Shown in pieces: positions 36,455 through 45,092 of a DNA stretch of 64,000 bases. The stretch's first letter is position 1. Each line of letters begins with the position of its first letter. Source of the DNA: Thiomicrorhabdus sp965602805 (GTDB lineage: Bacteria > Pseudomonadota > Gammaproteobacteria > Thiomicrospirales > Thiomicrospiraceae); assembly GCA_965602805.1 (NCBI GenBank), contig CBFCZK010000009.1:50878-114877 (forward strand), read 5' to 3'. The notes under the pieces were generated by a model. That model ran no database searches, was not told the DNA's origin, and saw only the letters and a list, made by a program, of their open reading frames with translations. The translations under genes and the position numbers were made by a program.

Positions 36455-36542
36455 TGATAATCCATTACTATTAATGGTGGTATGATGCAGAAATAAGAAT
36501 TGGTTAGAGTTGGTCTTGAAGTTTCATTTTGTGAGGTTTTCC

Positions 36543-37655
36543 ATGAATACAAAAAAAATAGCATTTTCTTTTTCAAAACTCGTACTGCTCATGGGGATTT
36601 TTAATACATCCGTCATGGCATCCAGTAACGCGTCAGAAGATCCTTATATCCAAGGGTTTAAGGCCTACGCGCAAGAAGTTCAAACCTACAGCAACGTATT
36701 AACCGATGCTGCAAATGCTTATGCGGATGATGTATTGAAGACTGAAAGAAAAGTCGGCTATATTGGTGAAGTTTTAACGATTCCTACAGCGGTCAAAGTT
36801 ACCGAAGGTGTTTACACGGTTGTCGGCAGTATGATTTGGCACACGCCTGCGAACTTTGGTTTAAATAATAACCTCTCATTTATGGTTTTTGAAGACGGCG
36901 TCTTCGTTTTTAATGCGGGTGCGAATACGGCATTGGCCTTTTCATTACATCAACAAATTAAACAGATTACTGATAAACCTGTGAAATGGATTGCCGTTGA
37001 AAACAGTCAGGGGCATGCTTATTTAGGCGCCAGTTATTGGGCGGATATCGGGGTGAAAAACCTCTATTCTAGTAGTACGGCGAATGATGAGTTTAACCGA
37101 GGATTTGATTCGATTAAAGCAGAGTGGTCTGAACGAGTTGGAAAAAACATCACCAGTACTGCGCGCAATGTGACGGATAAATTTACGACCTTTGATGAGC
37201 CTATGACCATTGACGTTGGCGGTGGAGAAACCGTTATTTTGCAAGATTTTGGCCCAGGGCATACGCAAGCTTCAACCAGTGCTTATGTGCCTTCGCGTAA
37301 GGTTATCTTAACGGGGGATTTAGGTTTCAATGAGCGTATGCCAGTATTCTTTGGTTATACCAACTCTTTTGCTTGGAAGGAGTCGTATCAAAAAATGATG
37401 GAAGTCACCCCTGCGGATACCATTGTTATTCCCGGACATGGTACGCCGACGGATATGGAGACTGCCAAGCACCAAATGTATGATTATCTTGTTTACTTGC
37501 ACGCTGAAGTACAGAAGGTAGTGGATGCCGGTGGTACGCTTGAAGATGCCATAAATATCGATCAGTCGATGTATAAGGATCGCCCTGTTTTCGCTCAAGC
37601 AGCAAGCAATAACGCAAAACATGTATACAAAGAAATCCAAAACGGTGCCTTTTAA
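36543..37655 (+). CDS. Exported metallo-beta-lactamase-fold protein with altered metal site
   Basis: Signal peptide covers about residues 1-27 (VLLMGIFNTSVMASS). The MBL fold follows (about 80-310). The usual HxHxDH stretch reads ENSQGHAYLG near residue 155, so only one of its histidines remains. Later ligands look intact: FGPGHTQAS near 237, the bridging Asp in LTGDLGF near 257 and IPGHGTP near 296. It resembles SoxH-type and quinoprotein-relay hydrolases in layout but probably binds one metal or has another role. ATG 36543 is chosen because GAGG is seven bases upstream; an upstream start at 36510 is less likely. A terminator follows. Confidence 0.75.
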   Translation: MNTKKIAFSFSKLVLLMGIFNTSVMASSNASEDPYIQGFKAYAQEVQTYSNVLTDAANAYADDVLKTERKVGYIGEVLTIPTAVKVTEGVYTVVGSMIWHTPANFGLNNNLSFMVFEDGVFVFNAGANTALAFSLHQQIKQITDKPVKWIAVENSQGHAYLGASYWADIGVKNLYSSSTANDEFNRGFDSIKAEWSERVGKNITSTARNVTDKFTTFDEPMTIDVGGGETVILQDFGPGHTQASTSAYVPSRKVILTGDLGFNERMPVFFGYTNSFAWKESYQKMMEVTPADTIVIPGHGTPTDMETAKHQMYDYLVYLHAEVQKVVDAGGTLEDAINIDQSMYKDRPVFAQAASNNAKHVYKEIQNGAF

Positions 37656-37782
37656 TTTAGAGCTTATTTGAGCGATTTCTGCGTTGGCAGCTAACTCATC
37701 TCAAATTAGCATCTAAATTAACAAGCTGATTTGGGGCTGATGGTGTATTGGCCGTGATTTAGCCTTTCTTTTTGGATACTCT

Positions 37783-37810
37783 AACCGCCTTTAGGCGGTT
37801 TTTTGTTTTT
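37783..37810 (+). terminator. Terminator downstream of the MBL-fold gene
   Basis: AACCGCC and GGCGGTT arms around TTTA, then TTTTGTTTTT. It lies about 130 bases after the stop. Confidence 0.82.
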
Positions 37811-37847
37811 GACCAGGCCAAGGTTATTTGTGAGATTAAAGAATGAA

Positions 37848-37940
37848 CCACGAAGGCACGAAGACACGAAGTTTTTTTTGGGCTGAGTTTCATCAGGCCT
37901 GGTATGTTTTTGTCTTAGGTTTTCCTTCGTGTCTTCGTGG
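37848..37940. repeat. CCACGAAG inverted-repeat element A
   Basis: The left arm CCACGAAG runs into further CACGAAG steps, and the right arm ends CTTCGTGTCTTCGTGG. Palindrome variants lie inside (ATCAGGCCTGGT, 37892-37903) and after it (ATCAGGTCTGGT, 37976-37987). The rest of the 411-bp gap (37656-38066) holds the two terminators and nothing else I can name. Confidence 0.82.
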
Positions 37941-38006
37941 TGAACGCTTTTGAATTTAGGGTTTACAATGAGATAATCAGGTCTGGTGGGTTTAAAATTT
38001 AGAGAC

Positions 38007-38046
38007 AAAAAAACCGATTTAAGACAGGCTTAAATCGGCTTTTTAT
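38007..38046 (-). terminator. Terminator of folE2
   Basis: CCGATTTAAG and CTTAAATCGG arms around ACAGG; read on the minus strand it ends in seven T. Confidence 0.88.
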
Positions 38047-38066
38047 GGGTTATGATACTGAAAATT

Positions 38067-39026
38067 TTACATTGGATCCATCATATTTGGCTCATCAATA
38101 TAACCATTTTCGATGCCTTTGGTGACAATGGCAACGGCGTCATGTGGGTGCAGGCTTTCTAAGTGGTTCACACGTACCCAATAATCGCTGTACTCTGAAC
38201 ACTCGTTAAGTTTGCTTTGTAGACGACGGCTCGCATCTTCGCAGAACATTAAGTTAGAGGCATTTAAACGTGCAAACTCTTGCTCATCTTCACGCTTAAC
38301 CACGGCTTGAACCGGAGTTTGCACCGCGTCTTCAAGTTGATTAATCAAAGTTGAAATTTCTAACGTATCAGACTCAACGACCTTTACTTTAACCTGAGCG
38401 TAAGAGCGTTGGCTATGCGGCGTTGCATTAATGCCTTCTGGCGTGCCTAGCCAATCGATTACCGTTTGGTAATCCAGGCCTTTATCCGCTTGTCCATTAA
38501 ACTGCTTCTCAAACGCTTCCTGAATCAGTTGGCGCGACAGAGCGGCAGAGCATGGGCAGGTTGATGAGTAAGGGATCTCAATGGAGACTTCGCATTCAAA
38601 TTTTCCTTGGCGAATCTCACCACGGACAGTCGTTGGATAGTGTTTCCAGCCACTGTTGTCACTTTTAAGAGACTGACGACGTTCATAATAATCAAACTTG
38701 AATTCAACAAACGCTTGATTGCTCAGGCCTTTATGTGATTCCAGAAAGGCTCCAAGCACCGCTTTAACACGATTGGGGGTTAAGTTCTCTTCTGTGCCCA
38801 TCTGATCCAAAATCAGATACAAGCGAGACATGTGAATGCCTTTGCTTAAAGGGTCATCTAAACTGACGTAGGCTTGGGCTTTAGAAGACAGGCTTACACT
38901 ATTTTTAGGATCTGAACCTTGTTGAACTAGAATTGGCAGTTCAATTCCACTCATTCCTACCCAGTTGAGTTTTCCTTGAGGGGCTTGGTGCGGTTGGCAC
39001 GCGATGTCGGGCATGTGCTTGGTCAT
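38067..39026 (-). CDS. folE2: GTP cyclohydrolase I type 2 (FolE2, GCYH-IB)
   Basis: First step of folate and pterin synthesis from GTP by the zinc-independent class. The active-site cysteine and neighbours appear in SSTCPCSAALSRQLI near residue 153; the N-terminal WVGMSGIELPI and the region FCEDASRRL with acidic metal ligands are also typical. At 319 aa the length is normal. AAGGAA precedes the ATG. It lies 162 bases downstream of a COG0523 GTPase gene, a pairing known from zinc-limitation regulons, but I found no convincing Zur operator in that gap. Confidence 0.93.
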   Translation of the reverse strand: MTKHMPDIACQPHQAPQGKLNWVGMSGIELPILVQQGSDPKNSVSLSSKAQAYVSLDDPLSKGIHMSRLYLILDQMGTEENLTPNRVKAVLGAFLESHKGLSNQAFVEFKFDYYERRQSLKSDNSGWKHYPTTVRGEIRQGKFECEVSIEIPYSSTCPCSAALSRQLIQEAFEKQFNGQADKGLDYQTVIDWLGTPEGINATPHSQRSYAQVKVKVVESDTLEISTLINQLEDAVQTPVQAVVKREDEQEFARLNASNLMFCEDASRRLQSKLNECSEYSDYWVRVNHLESLHPHDAVAIVTKGIENGYIDEPNMMDPM

Positions 39027-39188
39027 GCAATTTCCTTCGGATAGGTGTGAGTTTAATAAAATTTAAATTGAGCAAAAGTGCCTAATTTAAGACTACACAC
39101 AGTAGATAAAAAAGTAACGCAGGATTTTAGCAAATAATTGACCTAAAAGGTTGGTTATTATTCACTATTATTGCTTTAGCCGGTCTGA

Positions 39189-40268
39189 TTACTCAGTTTT
39201 GCTAATACAGCTAAGTAGTTGATTTTCAATATCCTTATGATGTTTAAGGGAGTCTGGATGGGGGTTAATGCTGTCGCTGAAGAGTAATTCCAGTCGACTA
39301 TCCTGGCGCCAGGCGATGTCTTCAAAGCTAAGGTTTTTATCACTCCAGTTAATCAATTGCCACTCATTACCGGTTTTTAGGATGCCTTTAGCACGGGCTA
39401 AATAGGGGGACATGGTGGTAAAAAAAGCTTTGAGTTTAACGCGATTAAACTGAGTTTTTGGGTGAAAAATCCAACCGATGGACGATAATTCAGTCGTGTC
39501 CGACGCAAGTTGAATTAAACACTGACTAACACCTGGCAGTGTTGATTCAACAGCTTTTGAATTCTGTTCCGTTTGCTTTTGGTGGCTGATAAAGCCTTGC
39601 ATAGCGCTTAAAATGGTAAAATTATTCTGATGTTTAGCGTTGTTATTTTGTTTTAAAGCGAGGGTTTCTGCTAACGCAACCCTGCCTTGTTGGGTTGGTT
39701 TAATCTCTGTTTTGGGGGGATAGCAGTTCTGCAGAAGTTCGAATGCGGCATTATGTTCATCGAAACTGCTCAAATCGGTTTTATTGAGCAAAATAATGTC
39801 TGCAAGCGTCACTAAATCGCGCATCACTGCAGATTTTTGCCAGCGTAAAGGCGTCAATTGTTGTGGTGTAATCACACAAATAATGGGTTGCAGAGTGAGG
39901 GGGGGTACAAACGGCGATTGTCTGAGTGTATCAATAATCTTGGCAGGGTGGCCTAAGCCGGTTGGCTCGATAAACAGACGGCTGATGGGGTTTTCTTTGG
40001 ACTCTACGAGTAGTTGATTAATGGCTTGAGTTAAACCATGTTGAGCACTGCAACAAACGCAACCACCGGTAACTGAAAGAACGGCATCGTTAGAGTCTTG
40101 GCTTTGCAAGGTCGCCGCATCAATGTCGACTTCACCAAATTCATTAATGATGATGCCCCATCTTTCATGCGCGGGTTTTTGCTGGAGGAGTTGTCTGAGT
40201 GTTGTGGTTTTTCCGCTCCCCAATAGACCTGTTATAAGGTGGGTGGGAAGGGAAATTACTTGAGGCAT
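39189..40268 (-). CDS. CobW/COG0523-family metal-chaperone GTPase
   Basis: P-loop GTPase of the G3E group that delivers metal, often zinc, to client proteins. It shows the Walker A motif GLLGSGKTTTLRQLL near residue 14, the metal-binding GGCVCCSAQHG near 68 (the CxCC motif), EPTGLGHP near 100 and NKTDL near 164. The 359-aa length and a C-terminal CobW_C-like domain (about 255-340) fit. A partner role with FolE2 is suggested by adjacency. Confidence 0.88.
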   Translation of the reverse strand: MPQVISLPTHLITGLLGSGKTTTLRQLLQQKPAHERWGIIINEFGEVDIDAATLQSQDSNDAVLSVTGGCVCCSAQHGLTQAINQLLVESKENPISRLFIEPTGLGHPAKIIDTLRQSPFVPPLTLQPIICVITPQQLTPLRWQKSAVMRDLVTLADIILLNKTDLSSFDEHNAAFELLQNCYPPKTEIKPTQQGRVALAETLALKQNNNAKHQNNFTILSAMQGFISHQKQTEQNSKAVESTLPGVSQCLIQLASDTTELSSIGWIFHPKTQFNRVKLKAFFTTMSPYLARAKGILKTGNEWQLINWSDKNLSFEDIAWRQDSRLELLFSDSINPHPDSLKHHKDIENQLLSCISKTE

Positions 40269-40304
40269 TAGTGAGAGTGCTTTTGCTAAGCGGCTGCTAA
40301 CCGT

Positions 40305-41648
40305 TTAACGGCAAGCTTGGCCGTCGAGCAGTTCTTTGGAGAGCAACTCATTATCAATGTTAATGCCCAGGCGCTCGCAGACTATTTGAGCATCTCGGTA
40401 AGCATTACCCAAACAAGTCGTAGCACCTGGTGAAGGTGTCATATTAAAGATGAGGTTTTCACCTTCAGGGACAATGCTGGCTTCGCCCAATTGTAAGACC
40501 ATTTCAGTTTTATTGATGACCTGAGGACGTAATCCACCAATACCTGCGGCGTACTCTAAATCTTCTGGCTTAAGTCCTGGGATGATTTTTTGTGCATCCT
40601 TGGCAAACAACTTCTGACGAATCCATGGGATTTCAAAAGCGAAGTTTCTAAATATGTAGTTACGAATGGTGCTGTCTTTCATTAAATCCCAAAAGACACG
40701 AATCACTTTGCCATCTAACTTTAAGCTTTTCCAGAAATCCCAATAGGTGCCTCCGGTATAACGCTCAAGTTTTGGCAGTACCAACGCGGTTGGCCCTAGA
40801 CGAGTTTTATTCATTTCGATTAAGTCAGGATCGCCGTGCAATGCAGCAAATGGGAGCTTGTCATTTTGCATGGTATAGACTTTACCGTTCAGCATTTTAG
40901 GCACATAGTAGAAGCTGCCGGCCATCGGTAAAATCGACATGTCTAAACCATGCCCGAGTTGGTTGGCAAGTAGTAAACTGTGTGCGCCCGCAGAGACGAC
41001 CACGAAACGCGCCATAAAGGTACCTTGTGGTGTTTGCAGTTCGTAGTGGTCATCAAACTGAGTGATTTTTTCGACTTCAGAACTTAAAGAGACATTTAAT
41101 TCCGTATTGGTATTACGTGCGCTGTTAATAAACGATTTTGAAAGATTGCCAAAGTTCACCGCAGAGTATTCATCGGTGCAGCCACAAGCAAGAATCTTTT
41201 CTGGGCGGGGTTTGCCATCGATTAGCGCAACGGCTGGTTCAACTTCGGCAATACGTTCTGCATCCCACAGTTCCATATATGGAAAGTCTTCAGCGAACTC
41301 TTCATGACGTTTTTTGAGGCGTTCACACTCATCATCGCCGACGGCCAGAATCATTTTCGGGAATTTAAAGATAAAGTCGTTTTTATCAACCATGTCGGCG
41401 TAATGCACCAACATATTAGCTTGCTGCTTTACCGATTTAGCTTTTTCAAGCTTGTAGTTGGTTTCAATGTCACCACAGTGCAAAGTTTGACTATTGGCGC
41501 GTGCATTTGAGTTTAGTGGGGCCAGTGAACCATATTTTTCTAGGACTGCAATTGACTTAACATCGGTGTATTTAGACAATAAATACGTTAAGGCGCAGCC
41601 TGAAATTCCGCCACCAACAATCACAACATCAAACATACGATTTTTCAT
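40305..41648 (-). CDS. mqo: FAD-dependent oxidoreductase, probable malate:quinone oxidoreductase
   Basis: 447-aa flavoprotein of the DAO/Mqo type. The N-terminal FAD-binding VVIVGGGISGCALTYLL (about residues 8-24) is followed by ARANSQTLHCGDIETNY near 49. GPTALVLPKLERY appears near 283, and the C-terminus has NMTPSPGATTCLGNAYRD. This resembles the shorter Helicobacter-type Mqo, which oxidises malate to oxaloacetate and reduces quinone at the membrane. L-2-hydroxyglutarate oxidase is the main alternative. The alternative start at 41636 is possible. It is divergent from arsR. Confidence 0.65.
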   Translation of the reverse strand: MKNRMFDVVIVGGGISGCALTYLLSKYTDVKSIAVLEKYGSLAPLNSNARANSQTLHCGDIETNYKLEKAKSVKQQANMLVHYADMVDKNDFIFKFPKMILAVGDDECERLKKRHEEFAEDFPYMELWDAERIAEVEPAVALIDGKPRPEKILACGCTDEYSAVNFGNLSKSFINSARNTNTELNVSLSSEVEKITQFDDHYELQTPQGTFMARFVVVSAGAHSLLLANQLGHGLDMSILPMAGSFYYVPKMLNGKVYTMQNDKLPFAALHGDPDLIEMNKTRLGPTALVLPKLERYTGGTYWDFWKSLKLDGKVIRVFWDLMKDSTIRNYIFRNFAFEIPWIRQKLFAKDAQKIIPGLKPEDLEYAAGIGGLRPQVINKTEMVLQLGEASIVPEGENLIFNMTPSPGATTCLGNAYRDAQIVCERLGINIDNELLSKELLDGQACR

Positions 41649-41817
41649 TTATTTAAAGGGCCCTGAGTTTCACTCTAATGAATGCAGTTTTGCAAAACCA
41701 TGTATTATATAGAAAAGCAGTCAACAGTTAAGCAAATTCTTATATTGAATGGGCTCGCTTGTTATTTTTACCTAGTTTAGCAATAAAGACACGATAAAAT
41801 AGAGTTTTCTTTTAATT

Positions 41818-42159
41818 ATGAATCAGTTAGAAAATACCGCACTATTCTTTAAATCCCTTTCGGAACCAGTTCGGTTGCGAATATTGAGCCTGTTAATTCA
41901 CGCAGAACATGAAATTTGTGTGTGTGATTTAATGGTCGTTTTGGAAGTGCCACAAAGCGTTATCTCTCGGCATCTTGCTTATTTACGTAAAGCGAACTTA
42001 GTGAATGCACGTCGAGAGGGGGTTTGGATGCATTATTCAATCACTCCGGCTTTAAATGCTCTGCCACATTCTGTTTTACAAGCCTTGAAAGACCATTCGG
42101 TCAGCAATTCAATCCTCGCTGAAGATTTACTTAAACAGGCGGGTAAAAGCTGTTGTTAG
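41818..42159 (+). CDS. arsR: ArsR/SmtB-family arsenical repressor
   Basis: 113-aa winged-helix repressor. The HTH covers about residues 38-70 (VCDLMVVLEVPQSVISRHLAYLR). The As(III) site is indicated by the paired cysteines in EICVCDL at the start of the recognition region, as in the plasmid R773 and E. coli ArsR; the C-terminus adds KSCC. It leads the GAPDH and arsJ genes on the same strand, so it most likely represses them and itself. The Shine-Dalgarno sequence is poor; TAAAAT at 41794-41799 could be its -10 box, in which case the leader is very short. Confidence 0.9.
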   Translation: MNQLENTALFFKSLSEPVRLRILSLLIHAEHEICVCDLMVVLEVPQSVISRHLAYLRKANLVNARREGVWMHYSITPALNALPHSVLQALKDHSVSNSILAEDLLKQAGKSCC

Positions 42160-42230
42160 CATAGTTTTTTGCTGTGACCACAGGCGTTTACAAAACTGTT
42201 TTTTGTCATATCGTTGTAATATACAGGCGT

Positions 42231-42236
42231 TATAAT
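42231..42236 (+). promoter_or_regulatory. Candidate -10 box between arsR and the MITE
   Basis: A perfect TATAAT with no well-placed -35 hexamer. It could start a transcript for the GAPDH and arsJ genes, reading through the MITE. Confidence 0.25.
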
Positions 42237-42271
42237 ATTTGCCTAGACAAATTAATAGATACAATCATTAT

Positions 42272-42430
42272 GAGACCTTTGCACGAGTGGGGCGCGAGAG
42301 AAAAATGAGGTAAAAATTGTCTAAATAAGGCGTAAAACGTAGGTAATAGCTGGCTATTGGCAAGTTTTAGAACGAAATTTAGGCGATTTTTAACCATTTT
42401 TATTTGTGCAGCCACTCGTGCAAAGGTCTC
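42272..42430 (+). mobile_element. 159-bp MITE in the ars operon
   Basis: Perfect 19-bp terminal inverted repeats GAGACCTTTGCACGAGTGG and its complement, about 120 bp of non-coding interior, and a direct repeat ATTAT on both sides (42267-42271 and 42431-42435). If the ends are taken one base wider the flanking repeat is TTA. The ends look like those of IS5-family elements. No transposase frame is present, so it would be moved in trans. Confidence 0.85.
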
Positions 42431-42457
42431 ATTATAAAAGAAAGAAAGGAAGGCAGC

Positions 42458-43471
42458 ATGATTAAAGTCGCGATTAATGGGTTTGGCCGTATGGGACGTT
42501 TGGCACTAAGAGTTGCCTATGACTGGCCTGGAGTTGAATTTGTGCATATTAATGAAATCGCCACAGATGCATACGGTTCTGCCCACCTATTGAATTTTGA
42601 TTCGGCGCATGGCCGTTGGCATCATGAAGCGCAGGAAGATGCGGATCAGATTGTTATTGATGACCACGCGATTAGTTATTCACAATATGCCGATATTTCA
42701 GCAGTGGATTGGGCCGCATTAGAAGTGGATGTGGTCATTGAGGCAACTGGAAAATTTCGCAGCCGTGAAACGCTTCAAGCCTATTTAGATCAAGGCATTA
42801 AGCAGGTTATTGTTGCGGCGCCGATGAATGAAGGTATTAAAAACATTGTCATGGGGATTAATGACGATATTTTTGAGCCTGGTTTAGATTCGATTATTAC
42901 GGCGGCCTCTTGTACCACTAACTGCATTGCGCCAGTGATTAAGGTTCTACATGAGAAAATCGGTATTAAACATGGCATGATTACTTCGATGCATGATCGT
43001 ACCAATACTCAAAAAGTGGTGGATCATGGACACAAAGATTTACGCCGAGCGCGTGCGGGATTTGAATCTCTTATTCCTACGACAACCGGTTCCGCGAAAG
43101 CCATCGGTTCGATTTTTCCAGAACTGAATGGCCGCTTAAATGGTTTGGCGGTACGAGTACCTCTTATGAATGCGTCTTTAACGGATTTAGTGCTGGAAAT
43201 GCAGCGTGAGGTAACGGTCGAAGAGGTTAATGAACTGTTTAAACAGGCTTCAGAAACCTATCTAAAGGATGTTTTGGGCTATGAAACACGCCCATTGGTT
43301 TCAGTGGATTATGAAGGGGATTTACACTCTTCTGTCATTGATGCACTCTCCACAATGGTCGTCGGCGGCACACAGCTGAAAGTGCTTGCTTGGTATGATA
43401 ATGAGATAGGTTATGTGGCTAGAATGATGGAGCTTGTGCTTAAAGTAGGCAAGCTGAATCAATCAGCTTAA
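42458..43471 (+). CDS. ArsJ-associated glyceraldehyde-3-phosphate dehydrogenase
   Basis: Type I GAPDH fold, 337 aa, with INGFGRMGRLALR near residue 5, the catalytic cysteine in AASCTTNCIAPVIKVL near 150, HDRTNTQKVVD near 183 and the C-terminal WYDNEIGYVARM. In arsenate-resistance operons this paralogue uses arsenate in place of phosphate to make unstable 1-arseno-3-phosphoglycerate, which ArsJ exports. The arsR and arsJ neighbours support that role over glycolysis. GGAAGG precedes ATG 42458; the frame continues upstream into the MITE end, which is not part of the gene. Confidence 0.9.
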   Translation: MIKVAINGFGRMGRLALRVAYDWPGVEFVHINEIATDAYGSAHLLNFDSAHGRWHHEAQEDADQIVIDDHAISYSQYADISAVDWAALEVDVVIEATGKFRSRETLQAYLDQGIKQVIVAAPMNEGIKNIVMGINDDIFEPGLDSIITAASCTTNCIAPVIKVLHEKIGIKHGMITSMHDRTNTQKVVDHGHKDLRRARAGFESLIPTTTGSAKAIGSIFPELNGRLNGLAVRVPLMNASLTDLVLEMQREVTVEEVNELFKQASETYLKDVLGYETRPLVSVDYEGDLHSSVIDALSTMVVGGTQLKVLAWYDNEIGYVARMMELVLKVGKLNQSA

Positions 43472-43513
43472 TCGTCTGCCAAGTGGTGCTGGACGTTTTT
43501 AAAGCGATTTTAA

Positions 43514-43645
43514 CCACGAAGACGCGAAGAATGAATGGTTAATTTTAAATTTAGCAATTAAAACTTCATATCAACAGCATACCGAGGTTACCGGCCAGGT
43601 TGGACGTACTCTTATTTTTTCCTTCGCGTCTTCGTGCCTTCGTGG
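43514..43645. repeat. CCACGAAG inverted-repeat element B
   Basis: Left arm CCACGAAGACGCGAAG, right arm CTTCGCGTCTTCGTGCCTTCGTGG, with about 85 bp between. It separates the GAPDH gene from arsJ, inside one presumed operon. Confidence 0.82.
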
Positions 43646-43682
43646 TGTGTTTTTTAAAAGTATTTAAGACAGAGGTAAAGCA

Positions 43683-44891
43683 ATGACTGCAGTACAGCAA
43701 TATGGAATTGTGACCGCCAACTATTGGGCCTTTACCTTAACGGACGGCGCTTTACGCATGTTGGTGTTGCTGTTTTTTTACGGCTTAGGTTATAGCCCGT
43801 TAGAAATCGCTATGTTGTTTTTGTTCTATGAGTTTTTCGGAATCGTTACCAATCTGTTTGGCGGCTGGATTGGCGCTAAGTTTGGTCTTAAAGTCACCAT
43901 GGATTTTGGGCTATTTTTACAGATAGTCGCACTGTTAATGTTGGCGGTAAATCCTGATTGGCTGACGGTATGGTTTGTGATGCTTGCCCAGGCTTTGTCG
44001 GGTATCGCTAAAGATCTGAATAAAATGAGCGCCAAAAGCAGTCTTAAAAGTTTGGTGCAGCAGGCTGAAGATCCCGAAGGTAAACTCTATCATTGGGTCT
44101 CGTTATTGACGGGTTCAAAAAACGCATTAAAAGGCGTCGGTTTTTTTCTAGGTGCTTTTTTATTGGCAACGGTGGGTTTTGAGAATGCACTGTACTTAAT
44201 GGCTGGTATGCTTGCGATTGCATTGACTGTTTCTCGATTGTTTTTGGATGGAGAGATGGGCAAAGCCAAAAACAAATCTAAGTTCTCAGAGCTTTTTTCT
44301 AAAACACCCTCCATTAATAAACTCTCTGCGGCACGTTTTTTTCTATTCGGCGCGCGTGATGTTTGGTTTGTGGTCGCGCTTCCGCTCTATCTTATTGGCG
44401 TCTTGGGCTGGGAACATACTCAGGTAGGTCTGTATTTGGCCGTATGGATTATTGGTTATGGTTTTGTGCAAGCTATGGCACCCAAAATCACCGGGATCAA
44501 AAAAGGTAAATTACCCAGTGCAAACACGGCGATGTTATTGGCGTTTTCGTTAGCCATTATTCCCGTAATGATGGGCTTAACATTGGCCTATGAACCACAA
44601 TGGATCATTATGATTGGCTTGGGATTGTTTGGCATTTTATTTGCCATTAACTCGGCGGTACACTCTTATTTAATTGTCTCCTATGCGGATGAAGATGGCA
44701 GTTCGAAAGATATCGGTTTTTACTACATGGCGAATGCGGGTGGTCGTTTAACGGGTACCGTCTTATCTGGCTATGTTTATCAAGTCGCCGGCATGGAGGC
44801 TTGTCTATTTATCGCCGCAGCATTTGTGATTGTCGCAGGCGCCTTAGCAGGAAGAATTACATCTGAAAATAAAACCATCTCATCACTTTAG
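43683..44891 (+). CDS. arsJ: Organoarsenical efflux MFS transporter ArsJ
   Basis: 402-aa major facilitator protein with about eleven or twelve hydrophobic segments, which exports 1-arseno-3-phosphoglycerate. Recognisable parts are the N-terminal NYWAFTLTDGALRMLVLLFF, FYEFFGIVTNLFGGWIGAKFG near 43, and GIAKDLNKMSAKSSLK near 104. AGAGG lies before the ATG. Together with arsR and GAPDH it forms an arsenate-specific pathway; no arsC or arsB is visible nearby. Confidence 0.9.
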   Translation: MTAVQQYGIVTANYWAFTLTDGALRMLVLLFFYGLGYSPLEIAMLFLFYEFFGIVTNLFGGWIGAKFGLKVTMDFGLFLQIVALLMLAVNPDWLTVWFVMLAQALSGIAKDLNKMSAKSSLKSLVQQAEDPEGKLYHWVSLLTGSKNALKGVGFFLGAFLLATVGFENALYLMAGMLAIALTVSRLFLDGEMGKAKNKSKFSELFSKTPSINKLSAARFFLFGARDVWFVVALPLYLIGVLGWEHTQVGLYLAVWIIGYGFVQAMAPKITGIKKGKLPSANTAMLLAFSLAIIPVMMGLTLAYEPQWIIMIGLGLFGILFAINSAVHSYLIVSYADEDGSSKDIGFYYMANAGGRLTGTVLSGYVYQVAGMEACLFIAAAFVIVAGALAGRITSENKTISSL

Positions 44892-44919
44892 CTGTTCGTT
44901 TTACGAAATTAAAGATTCA

Positions 44920-45026
44920 CCACGAAGACTCAGAGACACGAAGGTTATAGAATAATAGGTGGTGTTAAATCTAAATCATCAGGCTTGTTTGTTTATTGTC
45001 TTAGGCTTTTCTTCGTGCCTTCGTGG
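44920..45026. repeat. CCACGAAG inverted-repeat element C1
   Basis: CCACGAAGACTC at the left and CTTCGTGCCTTCGTGG at the right. It is the first of two tandem copies with a 173-bp period. Confidence 0.82.
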
Positions 45027-45092
45027 TAAGAATGGTTTTAGGGGTTGCCCGGAGATGAGTCGGTCTGCCCGTTTAACAAAATTAAAGATTCA

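Noticed and set aside
37781..38008. 75-codon minus-strand frame in the gap after the MBL-fold gene
   Set aside because: It reads through a terminator and repeat element A; the peptide (HHEDTKEN, SSCLRGSFF) is repeat-derived.
39133..39159. Possible Zur operator upstream of folE2
   Set aside because: The inverted repeat has mismatched arms and does not resemble the known gammaproteobacterial Zur box; it may equally be a weak terminator of the GTPase gene.
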